Positions 11,401 to 26,400 of a stretch of DNA of 64,000 bases are shown here, in pieces. The notes below the pieces were generated by a model, which was not told where the DNA came from, made no database searches, and saw only the letters and a list, made by a program, of their open reading frames with translations. Source of the DNA: Burhinus oedicnemus (Eukaryota > Chordata > Aves > Charadriiformes > Burhinidae); assembly GCA_008921705.1 (NCBI GenBank), contig VFFE01007605.1:2952749-3016748 (forward strand), written 5' to 3'. Position numbers and translations under genes: made by a program. Within the stretch, counting starts at the first letter, position 1. Each line of letters begins with the position of its first letter.

Positions 11401-14400
11401 TGCCTTACATAACATAGAGTGAAAGGTGACTTCAAACTAGTGGCAGAAGAACAAGCACTAAGCATCAGTCACCACAGAATCTGTAGCAATTTACCAAGCA
11501 TCAGTATTTGGGATCATCAGAAAAATCTAGATAATTATACAAACTGAACTAGAAGTTAGGAAGGCTGTTTTCATGTTTTAAGTCACGAACAGCCACAGCA
11601 CTGCTCAGACATCAGGGGGTTCATAAATGAACACAGACATATGCTACTTCTAAAGCCATTACTGGAGCAATTAATGATCTGATCTAGAAACTCACACCAG
11701 ATATTTTTTTTTTAAAAGGCTGTAAAAACCAGCAGTCATTAGTAGATACTAATCACAGAATTTATTTCTGCATACCTTCAATATCTGAAACTATAAGCAT
11801 CTGAGGCTGAGAGAGACCTTCCTGAAGACTGTAGAAATGGATTGTGCTGTCAAATGTTATGAAGCCTATTTTTGTTCTAGTGTTCCCAGGAAGCCTAAAA
11901 ATGAGACATATGGTGTTCAGCAAGATGAAATTTTATTTCGACAGGCTTTTTTTTTTTTTTTTTTAAATTTTTTTAACATCCACTGCACCTGTCCAAGGTT
12001 GTTACCAAGCAGTCAGCTTAACAGCAAAACTGCAACAGCTTGACTAAGTCATTTTGGAGAAAAAAAAAAAATAACAAAAAAGGAGCTCATAGTAGTCACC
12101 TAGCAGAAATGAAAGAAAAGAAAGAAACAAGCTGCAAAATACCAAGCAGCATTTATATAAGTTCAAAAAACATGTATTTTATGAAAAGTTTATCAGATGT
12201 ATGCATTCCTTTCAGCAAATACTTATCTACATTTCAGCTTTTAAAAAATACAGTTCAAAAGACATCATAAACATGATGTTTATTCTTTTTTGGGATTGGT
12301 GAAGCAGATAGGAGAGAGCCAAACTGAGAAACAAGCCTCAAAATTACCTTTTATACTGATGCAGCTGTGATGGAAAAAAAGACTACAGCTTTACACTACA
12401 TTTAAATACAACATTGGCTATTGCTAGCCAACACTAGGAAATTTCTCAACAGGAAGTACTAGCATGTTGATGTCTATCACAAGCTTCATGAGAGTAACAA
12501 AAATAGGAGATTCTAAGAAAAAGGTACTTACAAGTCAAGATTGTCTAACAAGGTCTGGCAGACTGTATTCAAGTATCCTGTCTCTACTGCATTATGAGAG
12601 ACATCAAACACAAAGAGGTACACAGGTGGTTGAGGTGGACGTAGCTGAGCAAAGAAAAGATTACCTTTAATTTTCAAAATGACATTTAGTAGATTTGGTT
12701 TATTAATTCCACTGAAAGTTTAAACTCTATTAAAAAAAGCACACAGCTGATAGCTAAAACTTCTAAGTGCATTTGTCTCTTCACGAGCAATTCTACAATT
12801 ATAGTTTTCTTCCAGAAGACCTACAAACACTTACATATTCTAAATACAGAAGAACTTTGACATCATAAATGTTTAGAAATGGAGAACTATCTGAAGTTCT
12901 TCCCAAGAGTTCTCAGATACACTCCTTGAGGCAACAACTGTTCTACTAAGCTGGAAAGCATCTGCTACAACAAGGCTTTTTCTGACTTCCCTCTGGAAAT
13001 AAAACAAAGGGAGAGAATAACTGAGAGTAAATAAAACCTTACCATGTATTCAGATGGAGCCATAAACTCAATGGTAGCGTTCTGGACTTCAGGTCTTTTA
13101 TGAGGTTCTCCATAAACTCTTGTCACAGGATTATACATGAATTCTTCAGGAACTATGCAGATAAGTTTATATATTATCACTTCACACTACTATTAGCTGT
13201 GGTGCATTTTAAAACAAATACATTGACTCTTTTGTGCCTGTTGGGCAACACTCCTTGGAGAACTACACTAGGTTGGGCAGCTACTTCGTCACCTGCTAGG
13301 GTACCTTGGGAGACCGCGTCACACTCACTGTGCTTCATTACTGACACCACTGTCTTTGCCCGTGAGAAACAAATATTTCTCATGTCTCACAGCCCCAGCA
13401 TGACTGACGACCATCCCTAGCACTGATATGGCCAACAATATTACAGTCTCAAAGGCGAAGGTAAAAAAAGGTTAACCTTAACAGTTTAAAGCAATAAGCA
13501 CATTTAAAACCTACCATCATTCACTCTATAGCACAAATTGCATTTCCATCTCCTTTGGTCTAGAAAGCTGACAAAAGGGTTAATGTATGTCCGGCAGGAA
13601 CGGCATCTCACAATAGTACTTGAAGTGACCACTGGCAATTGCTGGAAAAGAAAAGCTTCCTGTTTTAAAGCATCACCACACTACAGCTGTTCATCTACAA
13701 TAACAACATTATCTACACTGTGCTTCCTGGTTAGCTAGTCAAAGCACACATGTTGAAGGAAGAAGTATTTCTGCATCCTCACAGCACCCCTACAATTCCT
13801 TAAGAGACGACAGGTCGGAACTGAGCTCTAACCTATTTGACTGTGTGGTTCCCTTTTCAACCCTTTAAAGCCTTGAATTTTACACTGACAGTTTACGACC
13901 AAGTCCTACACCCAATACAGATGAAAAATCAGGAAAAACCGCACATCTTTGAAAAAAAATACTTGAATTATGAAAAATAACAAAGAGGCACTGCTAAATT
14001 CACAAAGTCTCCTGGCTAGCTGAGGTCATCCAAACCCCTTTAACTTTGTTAATTCTTAATTAAGAATTAGTACTAGGCTTGGTATAGGAAATCAGTAACT
14101 ACAACTGATATGTGACAAGATAAAGCTATCTGAACAATACCAGAACTTAAGTACGTTGCCTTCTGTCACACTCCAAGTGCTGTGCTGCCTCTAAGCTGCT
14201 GGTTTTTTGAGGTTTGGGAGGGTTTTTTTTTTTTATAAAGAAGTGAGGCTTGAATGGCAAGGAGAAAAATTTCAGAAAAATTACAACGATCTGTATGGAA
14301 CAAGGAAATGTCAGTTACCAGGGTAATTTTTCTGGGCCAAGATTAGCCAACGTACTTGCCCTTCTTTTATAATTCATTGTCCAGCTCTGGACTCTAGTAA

Positions 14401-17400
14401 AGACATAGTTGATATTTCAGCATTTAAAGTTTTGAATATTTGTCATACCGATAAGTCTTTGAAAGGATGAAGCAGGAGCCCCAAAGGAAGTTTGGCTTTA
14501 TTCAATAAGGCCTGAGTTTGAGGAATGTTAGTCAGGGTACAGCGGAACAACCTATATGGAGGACAAAGGGTTATTTTCAGAGGCTTTCAGATAATAAAAT
14601 TATGATTTCAGTAGTACAGAGCATCCTTTGTATTTTTCTAGAGCTGGTGATGGTGAATTTCCATTTCCAGATAAAGGATCTTCTCCAACTCTGTCAAACC
14701 ATTCTGTTTTAGCCTGAGCTTGACCCACAGTACATACTTCAAGTTCTTATGTTACTTTATACACATGCTTTTTACACAGAACTGAGTGTCATTTTAGTCA
14801 CTCAAGTCAAAGTTAAGCTTAACAATGTTCAAAGTTGCACCAAATTTTTATATACTAAGTGTTATTTTGGAATACCATTTTGAGATGGCCTTACATACAA
14901 ATCTGAACCAGCAAAATTTAAAAAATTGTCTTAAAACCACACAAAAATAATAATAATAAACAACCCCACAGTCATTTCAGGGACTTCAGAACTCAGTGGT
15001 CAAAGTGCAGATGTGCACAGTACTTCTGTAAATCCAGTCCAGCTTGTCTGTATGACCAGCTTCACAAAGATGCTGTTATTTCCTTTATCTATCATGAAAG
15101 ACTTGCAAAGCAGGAGTACCTGGTTATGCACAGTTTGGCTGGTCTCCTCAGTGAGATGACTTGAATAACTAACTGCCAGCCTCTTGTTCGGCATTCTATT
15201 TACTCCATTGTTTTAAATGGTTACTTCAATACAGAGGTTGCTCATGTTTATGCATTCACAATCTTTTTGGCGTACCTCAGTCAAGTGAGTTAACTCCTAT
15301 TTTATATCTTTTCTCAGTCATACTCATTGCCAGCTATACTGTAAAGTTTTTGTACTGTACCTATCTGTAGCTGCCTTGCAAGCAACCTATTTTTCCTCAT
15401 ACTTTCTACACAGATAATTCTCCTCACTTTGAAGTTTAAACCACTTACTGCTTTTATTGTAACACAGTGAAGCCTGTTTTCAATGTTTTCTACTCACAAA
15501 ATTAAGGAAATATGTTGTGAAGAGTTACATTTACAAGTAGGAATGTATACTTCTGTTTATTTTGATGAATTACAGCAAATTTATAATCTTACTCAGGATT
15601 ACAGTTGAGCTTCTGGATGTCTTCGTGCAAGTTTGGGACAGGAGCCTTCAAGAGGGTTGTAGGAAGAATATTTCTTTCTTGAAGAAGATTCACAGGTCTC
15701 AATCCTTCTTGCTGTAGACTCAGGCCGGCCATAGATGCAGTTAAGTGATTAGTGCCCAGGGCAGGCTAGAGTCAAGTAAAATTTCAGAAATTAAGACCAA
15801 TTATTTGGATGAAACCCACAGTTCATTTAAAAAACAAACATATTTCAATTTTTTTTAAATATTGTGTATTAGCTGCCATTATATTACAGTGATATATTCA
15901 GAAATACTACCTGTTACATAAACTGGACTTAGGCACATAAGATAACAAGAGGTAAAAATTAGCATACATTTGCTACTCAGCTCTTGAAATACAGAGGCTT
16001 AGCTGGCAAAAGTGTTGGTCAGTTTGCTTTGAAAGTTCAGGTACTTCAGCTAACAATAGCAACCCAAGGGAAGAAAAACATGCCAAAAGCAGCTGAAAGT
16101 TTTAAGAGAAATATTCTGAACAGATTCGAGGACAGCACACTGAAGAAAGAGCTGGCACACGGCTTTTCCAAACTGGTACCAAGGCGTCAGCAAAAGCATT
16201 AATTTCAGGCTACGTCTATCACCTTGAACAAACGGCGCAGCAAACAGTGAACCACAGAAGCAGCACCCCATAGATGCACAAACACACACCAATCGTCACT
16301 TTTCTTTACTCACATGCACCACAGGTAATAATGAGATAAAAACCAAACAGCCTTTACCTGGTGGAAGTGTTTTGATCCATCTGGATATTGCAAAGCAGAT
16401 GCTTGCATTCCTGGTGCTCCAGGTGGAGAAGTATTTTGGTAGCCTGGAGGTAAGGCAGGGTAAGAATACCCAACACTTCTATTCACCTTAGGATTCGGGG
16501 GTGCAGGAGAAGGATGCGGAGTTGCTACAGACAGACAGACAAATACTTAAAATTAATTGCTGAAGAACTGTAGCTTGCTCAATGCATTAATGCAGCAGGA
16601 GGGCTTTTTGTTGTTGTTTAGCTGCTAAGTGGAAACAACTGACAACTGCTGTCAGTTTTGCAAAGTGCTCTTAACTGCTTTACCATACTTACAGGCAAAG
16701 GCTAATTGTCAATGCCTCAAATTTTGTATTTAGTTTCAGGACAGACATGGAACCAAGTATATATGTTTGTACATCAATGCCTAAACTTCTATCTTTCCCA
16801 GACTCTTAAAAAAAGTTACGTAACAGTAACCATTTTTAATCCCAAAGCCTTACCCATGAGGCCACCACCCTCTATTGCATCATAGCTGTTTTGCACCATG
16901 GACCCATCACTGGCAGCAGATGTAGCATCGCCTATTAAGAAACACAGTCCCAGTAAAAATTTTCACAAGTTACTAAGAAGTTGTAATAAGGTAACTGCAA
17001 AGAAATCCTACTTGCTGGATGAATATTAAGATTAGCAGTTTGGATCTAGTTTGTTTCTGTCCCAGGATGAAACTGAATTAAATACACATCTTGGCCACTT
17101 TCTCACACACACTTTCCCTGCTGACATGACCTCAACAAAGGACATTCATAAAAACCCACGATCTTTTTTTCAAGGAAAATGGGAGTCCCTACACTTCGGG
17201 TTGAATGATCTTTTAAGATTACTTTAGTTAGGTATTTGTCATAACTTCCATGATAACATGCAGTAAAGTGTCAGGGGACACTTCCTCCTCATCAGAGGAA
17301 GTGTCTGTAGGCTACCTGCAGTTTTCAAAGTATCTTGGAATTTAGGTACTCAGTTCCTTGAAGAAGTTTTTCCACTGATAATTCACAGAAATGCCCAATT

Positions 17401-20400
17401 CCCTTCACTTCCACACCTAGTCCAGCACTGTTCACCAAACACCAACAGCTCTGATATGGTCACATACCAGTCAAGATATAAATTCCAGATGAGATAAGAA
17501 AAACCTGGAAATTGAGAGAGTGTTCCTAAAGGACAGCTTTTTGTAAACTATGTCTAACTATACAAAAACAATTATCTATTGCTAAGGAGAAGGTGGTACT
17601 CAATTTACTTTTTATTATCATTAAAATCTTCAAAGATGACCCAATGAAAGGAACTTAAATTATACGCTGAATCTTGCTAGTACGCAGCAGTCAACCTACT
17701 TCACAGACCAAACATTTCTATCTCTCCAGGGCCCTGGAAATGCTTCTCTTCATTATGAAGAAAAGACTTTCTAAACGAAAGCAGTTTCTAATGTGTTTCA
17801 TATGTTCAAAACTAAGCTAAATCTGAATATACTATTCCTGTACTCACACAGCTATCACATACAAGAAACTGTCAATCTGAACACGCAAGGAACCAACAGT
17901 TTTGACAGAACAAACTATGCATGTAAAAATAAAACTGCCAGGTACCACATGGCCCCATCTAGCATGGGCACTAAAATGCAATACAACTGCGGGGTTGTTT
18001 GATACAGAGCCCTGATGAGTTCTTAAACAATGGCACATTTGTGCAGGGCCCACAGGAGACAGAGAAAAACAGATACCTGTCTTCAACAGCTGACTCTTAA
18101 CAGCCTCTACTAACAACCTTCAGAAAATGAACAAATCCAAGATCTGTTTTTCTGTGATTTTACACAGAAGGTAAGAATAAGGTACAGCTACATAAACAGG
18201 CAAGGAATTGCAGGGTTCACATTTTAGCTTTCGCTGCAGAATAAAACAATACAGGAAGTTATACACAGATTATGTCCTCCACAGCAGTCAAGGATGCAGA
18301 GAAATCAGAATTTCAATATCATTTTAGAACACTAAAAATAAAAAAAAGAGATGGCAACTATGGGAGACATGGACATGTTAAACAGCACTTAGAAATCTAT
18401 TTTGAAGTGTTAATTATTTTAATTTTATTAACAACTGTCAACAAGAAATATTTTACTTCCTTCCAGGTCCTTACCTGCTCCTTTCAGATAAAATTATGCT
18501 GTACTAGTATCAATTTTACTATTTGAGTGTCTAATAGAACAGTGTACTTGACTTTAAAGGTTGCGCAGAGCAAGTTGTAATGTTCAAATTCAAGAAGAAG
18601 AGCAAATTATTTCTTACCTTCTTGATTTGCAGCTGAATTTAGCAGAGACTGTGTATTAGGTGGTCCTGCTATCAGTGTTGATGGCCTAATTAAAGGTGGA
18701 CCACCAACTGGCGGAGGTCCTAGAGGCGGCCTTGCAGGGGGGTGGAGTGGAGTTAAAGGCTGAGTCACTGGTGGAGGCGCAGATCCTGTAAAGAGATTAA
18801 TTTTTAGGAGGAATTCAACCCAGCTGAAGATTGACAAAAGTTTTGTTACAAAAACATACAGATTGAACTCTAAATATTCCTCTTATTCAAATGATAAACA
18901 GCATGAGATACATAAATCCTAACGTGTGTAGAAGGTATCACAGCTTCAGATTGTTTCTCTCATGCTCTTCTCATACTGTGTTCCTGTAGCTATTATCCAC
19001 GATCTCGTTCAGCTTGTTGTTGCTATTGTTGGTAAGAATTTCAAGAGGTATGGAAAGCATCCCAACTTCAATTACTAAATCTGGACTTTATATAGTACAG
19101 CCCCATATTAGACAGAGAATAATGAACTAGTAAGAGTCTAAACAGATTCCATCTGACAGGATGCTCATCTTCCACTTCAATAATCTGATGCAAAACAGCA
19201 ACGTACAGATTCTACAGCTACTAAAATTACTTGGGAAAAAGATTTCACTTGGGAAAGCATCAGCAATGTGCAGTCTGAACAAACTTGCTGTGTGAGTGTG
19301 AGGTGTTTTGCTCTGAAATGTTTAACCCTCCATCTTAAAAGTCACAGGGAAGTTTTTAATTGCTTCTATTTTAAAATTCTAGGACTTTCGCAAGCCAAGA
19401 CATTTAGAAAGCCAAATGCTTTTCTTCCCTTCAAATAATGCCAAATCCTAAGAGCACTTTCATCCGTTTGTTCGCTATTACTCCAGAGGCCACTATAACT
19501 GCCCTTTAACTCTAGGAAGACACCAATGTGTTTTAATATAAAAGTTAGCCTTTCAAAAGATAAGGCCAATTTGTCCAGTACCACCATGTCTCAACGCAGT
19601 ACAGAAGCCTGTAAGCCATACACGAAAGTATACTGACGAACTCCTCACCACACAAAATACGCAGCTTCAAGAGCCTGCACAGCATGGTCACATTTAAGGG
19701 AGGAGGGAAAGAAAAAAGGAAAGGGAAAAAAAAAAAAATCACATCCAGTGAAGTTATCTTTATGTTCACTTAGTGTTTGATACTGCAAAGCTAATTAATA
19801 ATTGTTATATACAGGCAACACTATCAGAACTTGGAAGAGAGTCTGTGTCTGAGAGGCTGTCCAAAGTTGGCCATGCAGGCAGGGAGCTGGCAGACCTTTG
19901 TTCTAAGAATGAGCGCGATCACTAAATGAGCTAAATTCATTTTAAAAGTGATCACTGTTCTACAAAAACATACCAGGGAAATTGCTTAGGAGGTTTAACC
20001 ATTGAATGGATTTAAGAATTTTCTTATTCCAGACACTCGTTCTCGTTTCATACGCCACTTTCCAAAATTTCTCAGCATTTTCCTCACTAACTCCAAAGTA
20101 CTAATTGTTTATTCCAATAAACTGCCAGAAAGTGTTTCATAAATTCTGTGAGCTTAAGACAGTTGGAACATCCTAACAAAATTAGTCAGGCATATAACAA
20201 AAAACTAGCATAAAGTAAAACCTCTAATGAGGCTAAAAGCATTTCACAAGAAAAAAATATTTGCTTTAACATTTAAAATATTTCTGTATGTAACTCGTAT
20301 TTGCAGGCTCAGTTAGAAAAACCTCTATAACAACAAACAGCAGTTTGGCAAAGAGAAACTTGAGTGATTAACTTTGTTTCCGTAATAATCACAAGTTGCA

Positions 20401-23400
20401 TAATAGAGCTATTTAGCGTTAGAAAAGCTTTTCGCCATTGTATATACCAGCACACAAGCAGCAGGAACAGAAGTCTCATGCTTTCAGAGTACTTTCTGAA
20501 GACTGACAATTATTATTAGGTAGTGAAAATTACAAGTTTGGAGGAAGGAAGCTTTCCATTCAACTGGCCTCTATTTCACTGGCACAGAATGCTTTTCAGT
20601 TTTCTTTCCAGGCTCAAGGTGTTTGCATCAACCTGACTGAGGCTGTTCTGAGAACTACCTGTATCAAGTGATTACCAGAAAGGCTAATGAGTTTTAAACT
20701 GCAAGAGACCACACCCACTAAACAGGACTACAGTTTTCAACAGTGAAGTCCCAAAGTTCCCACTTGACTGAAGCACGCCAATGCTCTAACAGCCACCCCA
20801 AGGCACAGTGAAGGTCCCAGAAAGAGCACTACCCACACACAGCTTTCCAAAATGACGAGATACCATTCAGGAGATACCTGCTTCAGCCAACTGAAATGCC
20901 TGACCTGCGCACAGAACTTCCATTTCTAATCCACGGAAACCACCCCAGTATTTGCGATGTGCATTTTCTCAAAGTATCTGCTTTGACAACCTCATTCCAC
21001 AAGCAAAATGCTGCTGCAGAGTCAATTCTATATGCTTTTTTTAAAAAAAATGACGCTGAGAAATGGGCATTGGCAAAATATCAAAAAGTTATGGTTACCT
21101 GGCTTCATATAGCTGTTCTGAAGCGGAGGACCTCCCGGAGAAGCAGCATATTGATAACTTCCTGGAGGATTTGTATTTCCTGATAATGATGACGGTGGCT
21201 GAGCTGACCCTGTCCCCGTCACCGGAGCCAAATGGCTTGTTTGAGACCCAACTGGCTGACTCACAGGAGTCTGGCTGTACTGCCAGTTTGAAAGCACTGG
21301 TGGGTTAGCTCCAGGAGGAAAGCTACCAGCAGATGATATAGCAGCTGAGTTTGCCAATGCAGGCAGCAGCACTTGTGGAACAGGACCTGTTTGCTGTACT
21401 GGTGACCCGGAGAAAGGTGCCAGTGGTGGTCTATTCAGAGTTTGCCCAGGTCCTTGATAATTGTTTAATTGAGAAACATTCTGAGAGCCACTATAGTTAT
21501 ACTGTCCAGAAGACTGATGTGGAGGAACCTTCGCCGGCATCTGATGCGAATATGATCCTGGAACTGAAGGGCTATATCCCTGGCCATCTGATGAATGCAT
21601 CAGCTGATTTTGAACAGGACCTGGAAGAAAAAAACCCCAACAATAAACCTTTTAGAAAGTCAGTGTTGTGTATCGCTTCTGAAAATAAGAGATGTTTCTG
21701 GGAATCTCTTTCCTTAGAATTTCATTAGTCTCCAAGCCTTTTTTTTTTTTTTTTTTTTTTAAATTAAACAACCAGGTGTAAATGACAGAAGTACTGCTGC
21801 AGGGGATATGAATTTGGTAGTATTTTGCTATCAACACTTAGATCTTTGTTTTATTTTACAGTAGCCTCACAGGCACTAAGCATTCCAGTGCCTGAGCGCA
21901 TTCCATCCTCCTGGACTGAAATACACACACGATACTATTTCTATCTTCAGAAACACCCAAAAGCAAGCCGACCGAAGAGGAGCGCTCTCCCACACAGCTG
22001 GCAGTAGTACAAGCGAGCAGACTGAAAGCGGAAGTCGTAATAACTCAGTTTCACTTGACGATTGACACCAGCTTTAGCTTATGGCAAAGACACGAACGGC
22101 CAGTTTCAGCATAGGTCACCATGCTATTTCTCAGGTGACAGAGTTAATCTATGAAAGTTTCTGCAGTTAATTTTAGTAAGAGAACTATTCACACACATAC
22201 CGCTCATGTGAGCAGCCAACTGGTCACAAAGATGGAATGAAGGGTAATTTTATCATAAAATAATTCACCAATCAGGAAAATAAAACTTGACACGTTAATG
22301 GTACTTTTTATGTATTTGTTGGTTGGTATAGCTGAACTAAGTTTTACTTATTTGAAGAAAAAAAATTGAAAAAATGTTAATAACTCTCCAAACAGTAAAC
22401 AACGCTGGCAAAACCAGCATTAGATTTGTGCTTTACACGGGAACACAAAGAGACAGAAAAACATAGGATTTCCAGTGCGATAAGAGCTCCATCAAGAAAG
22501 CTACTACTGCAGGTTGGTCATATCATTGCCACAAAATGGACATTCTGAAGGGAGACTATAAGTTTTCAAGTTAAATCCTTCTGTGCATAATACACAGCCA
22601 GCCATGACTCCTTGAAAAGTGCTAAAATGCTTTCCAGCGTTCTGTCGTTTATTTTAGCCAGTCACATTGTGGCTCCCCCCACCCCCTTAAACACACAGTT
22701 TGAATCCTGGAGATACTCCACATACACAGTTAAACATCTGAAAGCAAAGAAGACCCTCTTCATGGTTTAGAGTTAAGATTCTTTTCTCTGCAACCCTGTA
22801 CTATTTTCCAGACTTCCAGAATTAGTTAAGATTTGGACAGTTTTTTTGAACCTAGATAAACAAAAGTACTTAGTTTTCCAGACCAGAAGCACCTGCAGGA
22901 TTCAACACTTAAATTTTCAAAAACATGCCAGAGAGATGAGCTTGGAAAGCAGATATATATTTACCATACAAGTACTGGAAACAGCTGCCACCAGAATGAA
23001 ATCACAGAATTTCATTTAACATTAAAACAAAGACAGCTGGTTTCCTATTGAAGCATTCTAGTTAAATTTCAAAAGGTGAGGAAGTTCGCATTTCCAAGTT
23101 AAAATAACTTTGAACTTGGGCACTTCTGACAATAAATTAAGCTACACACAGAATATGCTGAAATACTGAGTTAAGACAAATACTATACTGGTCATTCAGC
23201 TCCTCATTCCCTAGAAAGCCTGAGGCTGCAGTTCACAGACAGCTGTTAACTTCACTGAATATGATGCAGATCCACGCTAACTACGCAGCCAAGGCAGGGC
23301 TACAGTGCCAGTGATCTCACCCTCACTGCCTCGGTTATTTGTACATAAAAAGTACATACCGTATTATTCTCCACCCATTAATCTCAATATGCTACTTATC

Positions 23401-26400
23401 ATTCAGTTAGGAAGTCCAGTTATACCCTACTGTCCTTACAATGCCGCTCATAAATCTTAGTAATTAATAGTTCTCCAAAATCAATGGTGTCTAAACAAAA
23501 AGCTTTGCAAACACAAAAATGCTAACAATTATGACTCACTTTCGTAAATTACCCTGCAGTGTATCAGACAGGTTTTCAACAATCGATTTACAAAATCCGT
23601 TGTAAATTAAACTTGCTAACTGTAAGAATGATGAAGAATTCTTACGTGATGCCAGGCCTCCTGACTGCATGTACACCGATGTAATAACATTACTATAAGC
23701 CACACAAAAAATACAGAACAAATACAAATTAATTTCATAACTTGATTATTCACCTTTGAGCAAGACTCTGTAGCCCAGGCAGGAATTAGAGTACTTAGAT
23801 TGGTCCCTTGAACGCTGTTTTCCCTGCTTGAGGGGTAAGTTTGAGGATAAAGCAATGGAAGCGAGGTGAAACCCAAAACTGACCGATTTGATATTTTCTA
23901 TGGCACTTTGCTTTTAAAAAAAAAGTCGAATTCACCACAGCACACCGTTCCAAAGTTCAATTTTTATTTTTAAAGTCAGAAGCCTAGTCAATAGCCTACG
24001 TGCAGTTCATGTTTTCGAGACAAGCCTGCATAGAGCTGCCAACAAAACTAAAGCAAAAGCACCAAGGGGTGCAAACCCTTTCCAAAGGGCTTCACAATCC
24101 ACAAAGACTTCTCAGGACTTGCAGTTTTGCCGCTACCAGGTACCCACCTTGACCTGAGCTCTTTACCGAGGCCTGTCAGAGAGCATATAGGCTCTCCAGC
24201 TTTCCCCAAACGCTGTTGCTGGTTTCCTGCACTGTTCTGCGAAGCCAGGAACCAATAAGGAATTCAGCGTAGACTGAAGAGCTAGACCACCTGCATGGCA
24301 GCAAAACCATCGATGCTCAGAGCAGAGGTAAGTTAGTAATACAAGAAAGGCCACCTACTTAACGGCGAACGACACCTCTACAGGAACACAAGGTCATTTA
24401 ACATTTCTAAGGGATGAGGAATGGCACCAGAATATATGTGAAGGTTGCCTAATGGTTTTATAAAATAAGGGGTCAAAATATTAGCGCAGGAGGCTAGGAG
24501 TGAAGTTGTATTTTCTGCCATACAGAATTTCACTGTCACCTACTCCAAGGCAGTTATTTAGTATGTCACTTCCACCAGCCGCAATCTCTCTAACCTCCAG
24601 GGAGGTGCAAGGATAATAAACACACTGAAAAGCTGCATCCCAACCGAACTGCCGTGGGATCCATCACCACCAGTGCCCACTTCAGCTGACTGTGACCCAC
24701 GGGTCTCCAAACCCAACAGCTTCTAAAGCATCTCATGACCTCAAAGTGCCACATGAAGATATCACACGAGGAGAGCAAAACAGTTGTAAAAGAATTTTCT
24801 CCTTCTTGTTTGCAAGTCAGATCTATTAACTAGAAAGCAAATTAGTAACCTGCAGTTAAATGAATACAGAAAACTGATCCTATTAAAAGGAAAAAACACA
24901 AATGAACTAGAGGAAGGTTGTTGCTAAGCAACCCAATGCTCCGTGCTAAACAATTTCCCGGTCAGCACACGGTGCTGCTGTGACAATGTACTGCCTTCAT
25001 GGACATGCAAGCTCAGGGAGTAGTCACCTGCAAACAGTAAAGCGAGCAACAAGTTGAGAGGAAGAGCTGACAGCTATATAAGAATTTATCATTCTGTTGA
25101 CAGCTTGCTTTCCTCATAGACCACTGTAAGTACCACAACAGTACTCTCAGTACCCTCTAAACCATTTTAAAAACTTTGTTTTGACTTTAAAGTCAAGGAT
25201 CACAGCACCTTCTCAACATGTATTTTAAACAATGCTAAGAACAGTCCACGCTTGAATAATCTGATTTATTCAAAAGGCCAGCAACCCAAACCTTATCTCT
25301 AACATACCATAACAACTGTTTGATTTTATTACCTTGTATTTGCGTAACTCTAAATTTCGGTTCTTTATTTTTCATACACCTGACAGCCGGGTAGCCTGAA
25401 ACTCTTCCTCCTCCGCCTGCCTCCCCAGAACTTCCATTACGTGCTTAATCCGACTGCAGGGGAAGCAGCAAACAAAAAGCGATGCCAGTCGGTAAACCAT
25501 CCCACTCGATTACTCCATTAGCTAACGCTGTGTCTGTGCTCTCTCTGCTTAGACCGTACGCTCTCCAGCAGAGAGGCTCGCTCTCTTCAGGCTGTATTCA
25601 TACGCTTCCCACATTCTTGACCCTATAAGCAACTATACAGTTGTTTGTAAAATATCATTTTGCAGATGACTTTGAGGAAAAGTAATAAGCGTGCTGTGAA
25701 GGAGGAGGGGGGGAAGACAAGCCGAACCATTTAATTACTCATGCATAAAGCAGAAAAATCAAAAGATCTCATTACAACTGAATTGCTCACGATGCACCAC
25801 AACTGCTGAAATACAGAAGTGTATAATTAAGGAACCGAGCACAGAGGATACTGTCTGTATACGCGAAATGAGGAAATCCTTCCAACAGTGCAGATTTCCA
25901 CACTTGGAAAGAAAACAGATACGGAGAGAAGGCTCACCTTGTATTTCTTTCTCCCTAGCTTAAAAGCCTGGCTGGTAAGCTGTTCAGTCTCGCCTTCAAG
26001 ATCTCGTTTTAAATAAAAAAGATATTTTGAGAGGAATAAATTCGTCAAGACTTTCCCAGGTCGCAGCACACGGAACAAGCCGACATCGGTTTGACGTGGA
26101 TGACAAGATAAAACCGCTCCGGTCGGGGCAGCCCGTCCCGCCCCCCTCCCCCCCTCCTTTCCCCCAGCGATAACCGCGGTGCCACATGTACAGCCCCGTC
26201 CAAAGGGTCAGAGGCCCGGGCGGTGTCACCCTCGGGATGACGGACTGTCCCCGGGGCCGCCATGGGCCCCGCCCGCTCCGACGGGCCGTAACCCAGCTAA
26301 CGCACCAGGACCCCCCCGCTCTCGCCACCCCGAACATCTCCTCCCCGCCGCTCTGCCCGCGGGCCGCGGCCTGCTCCGCCGCTCCCCGGGGCCAGGCCCG

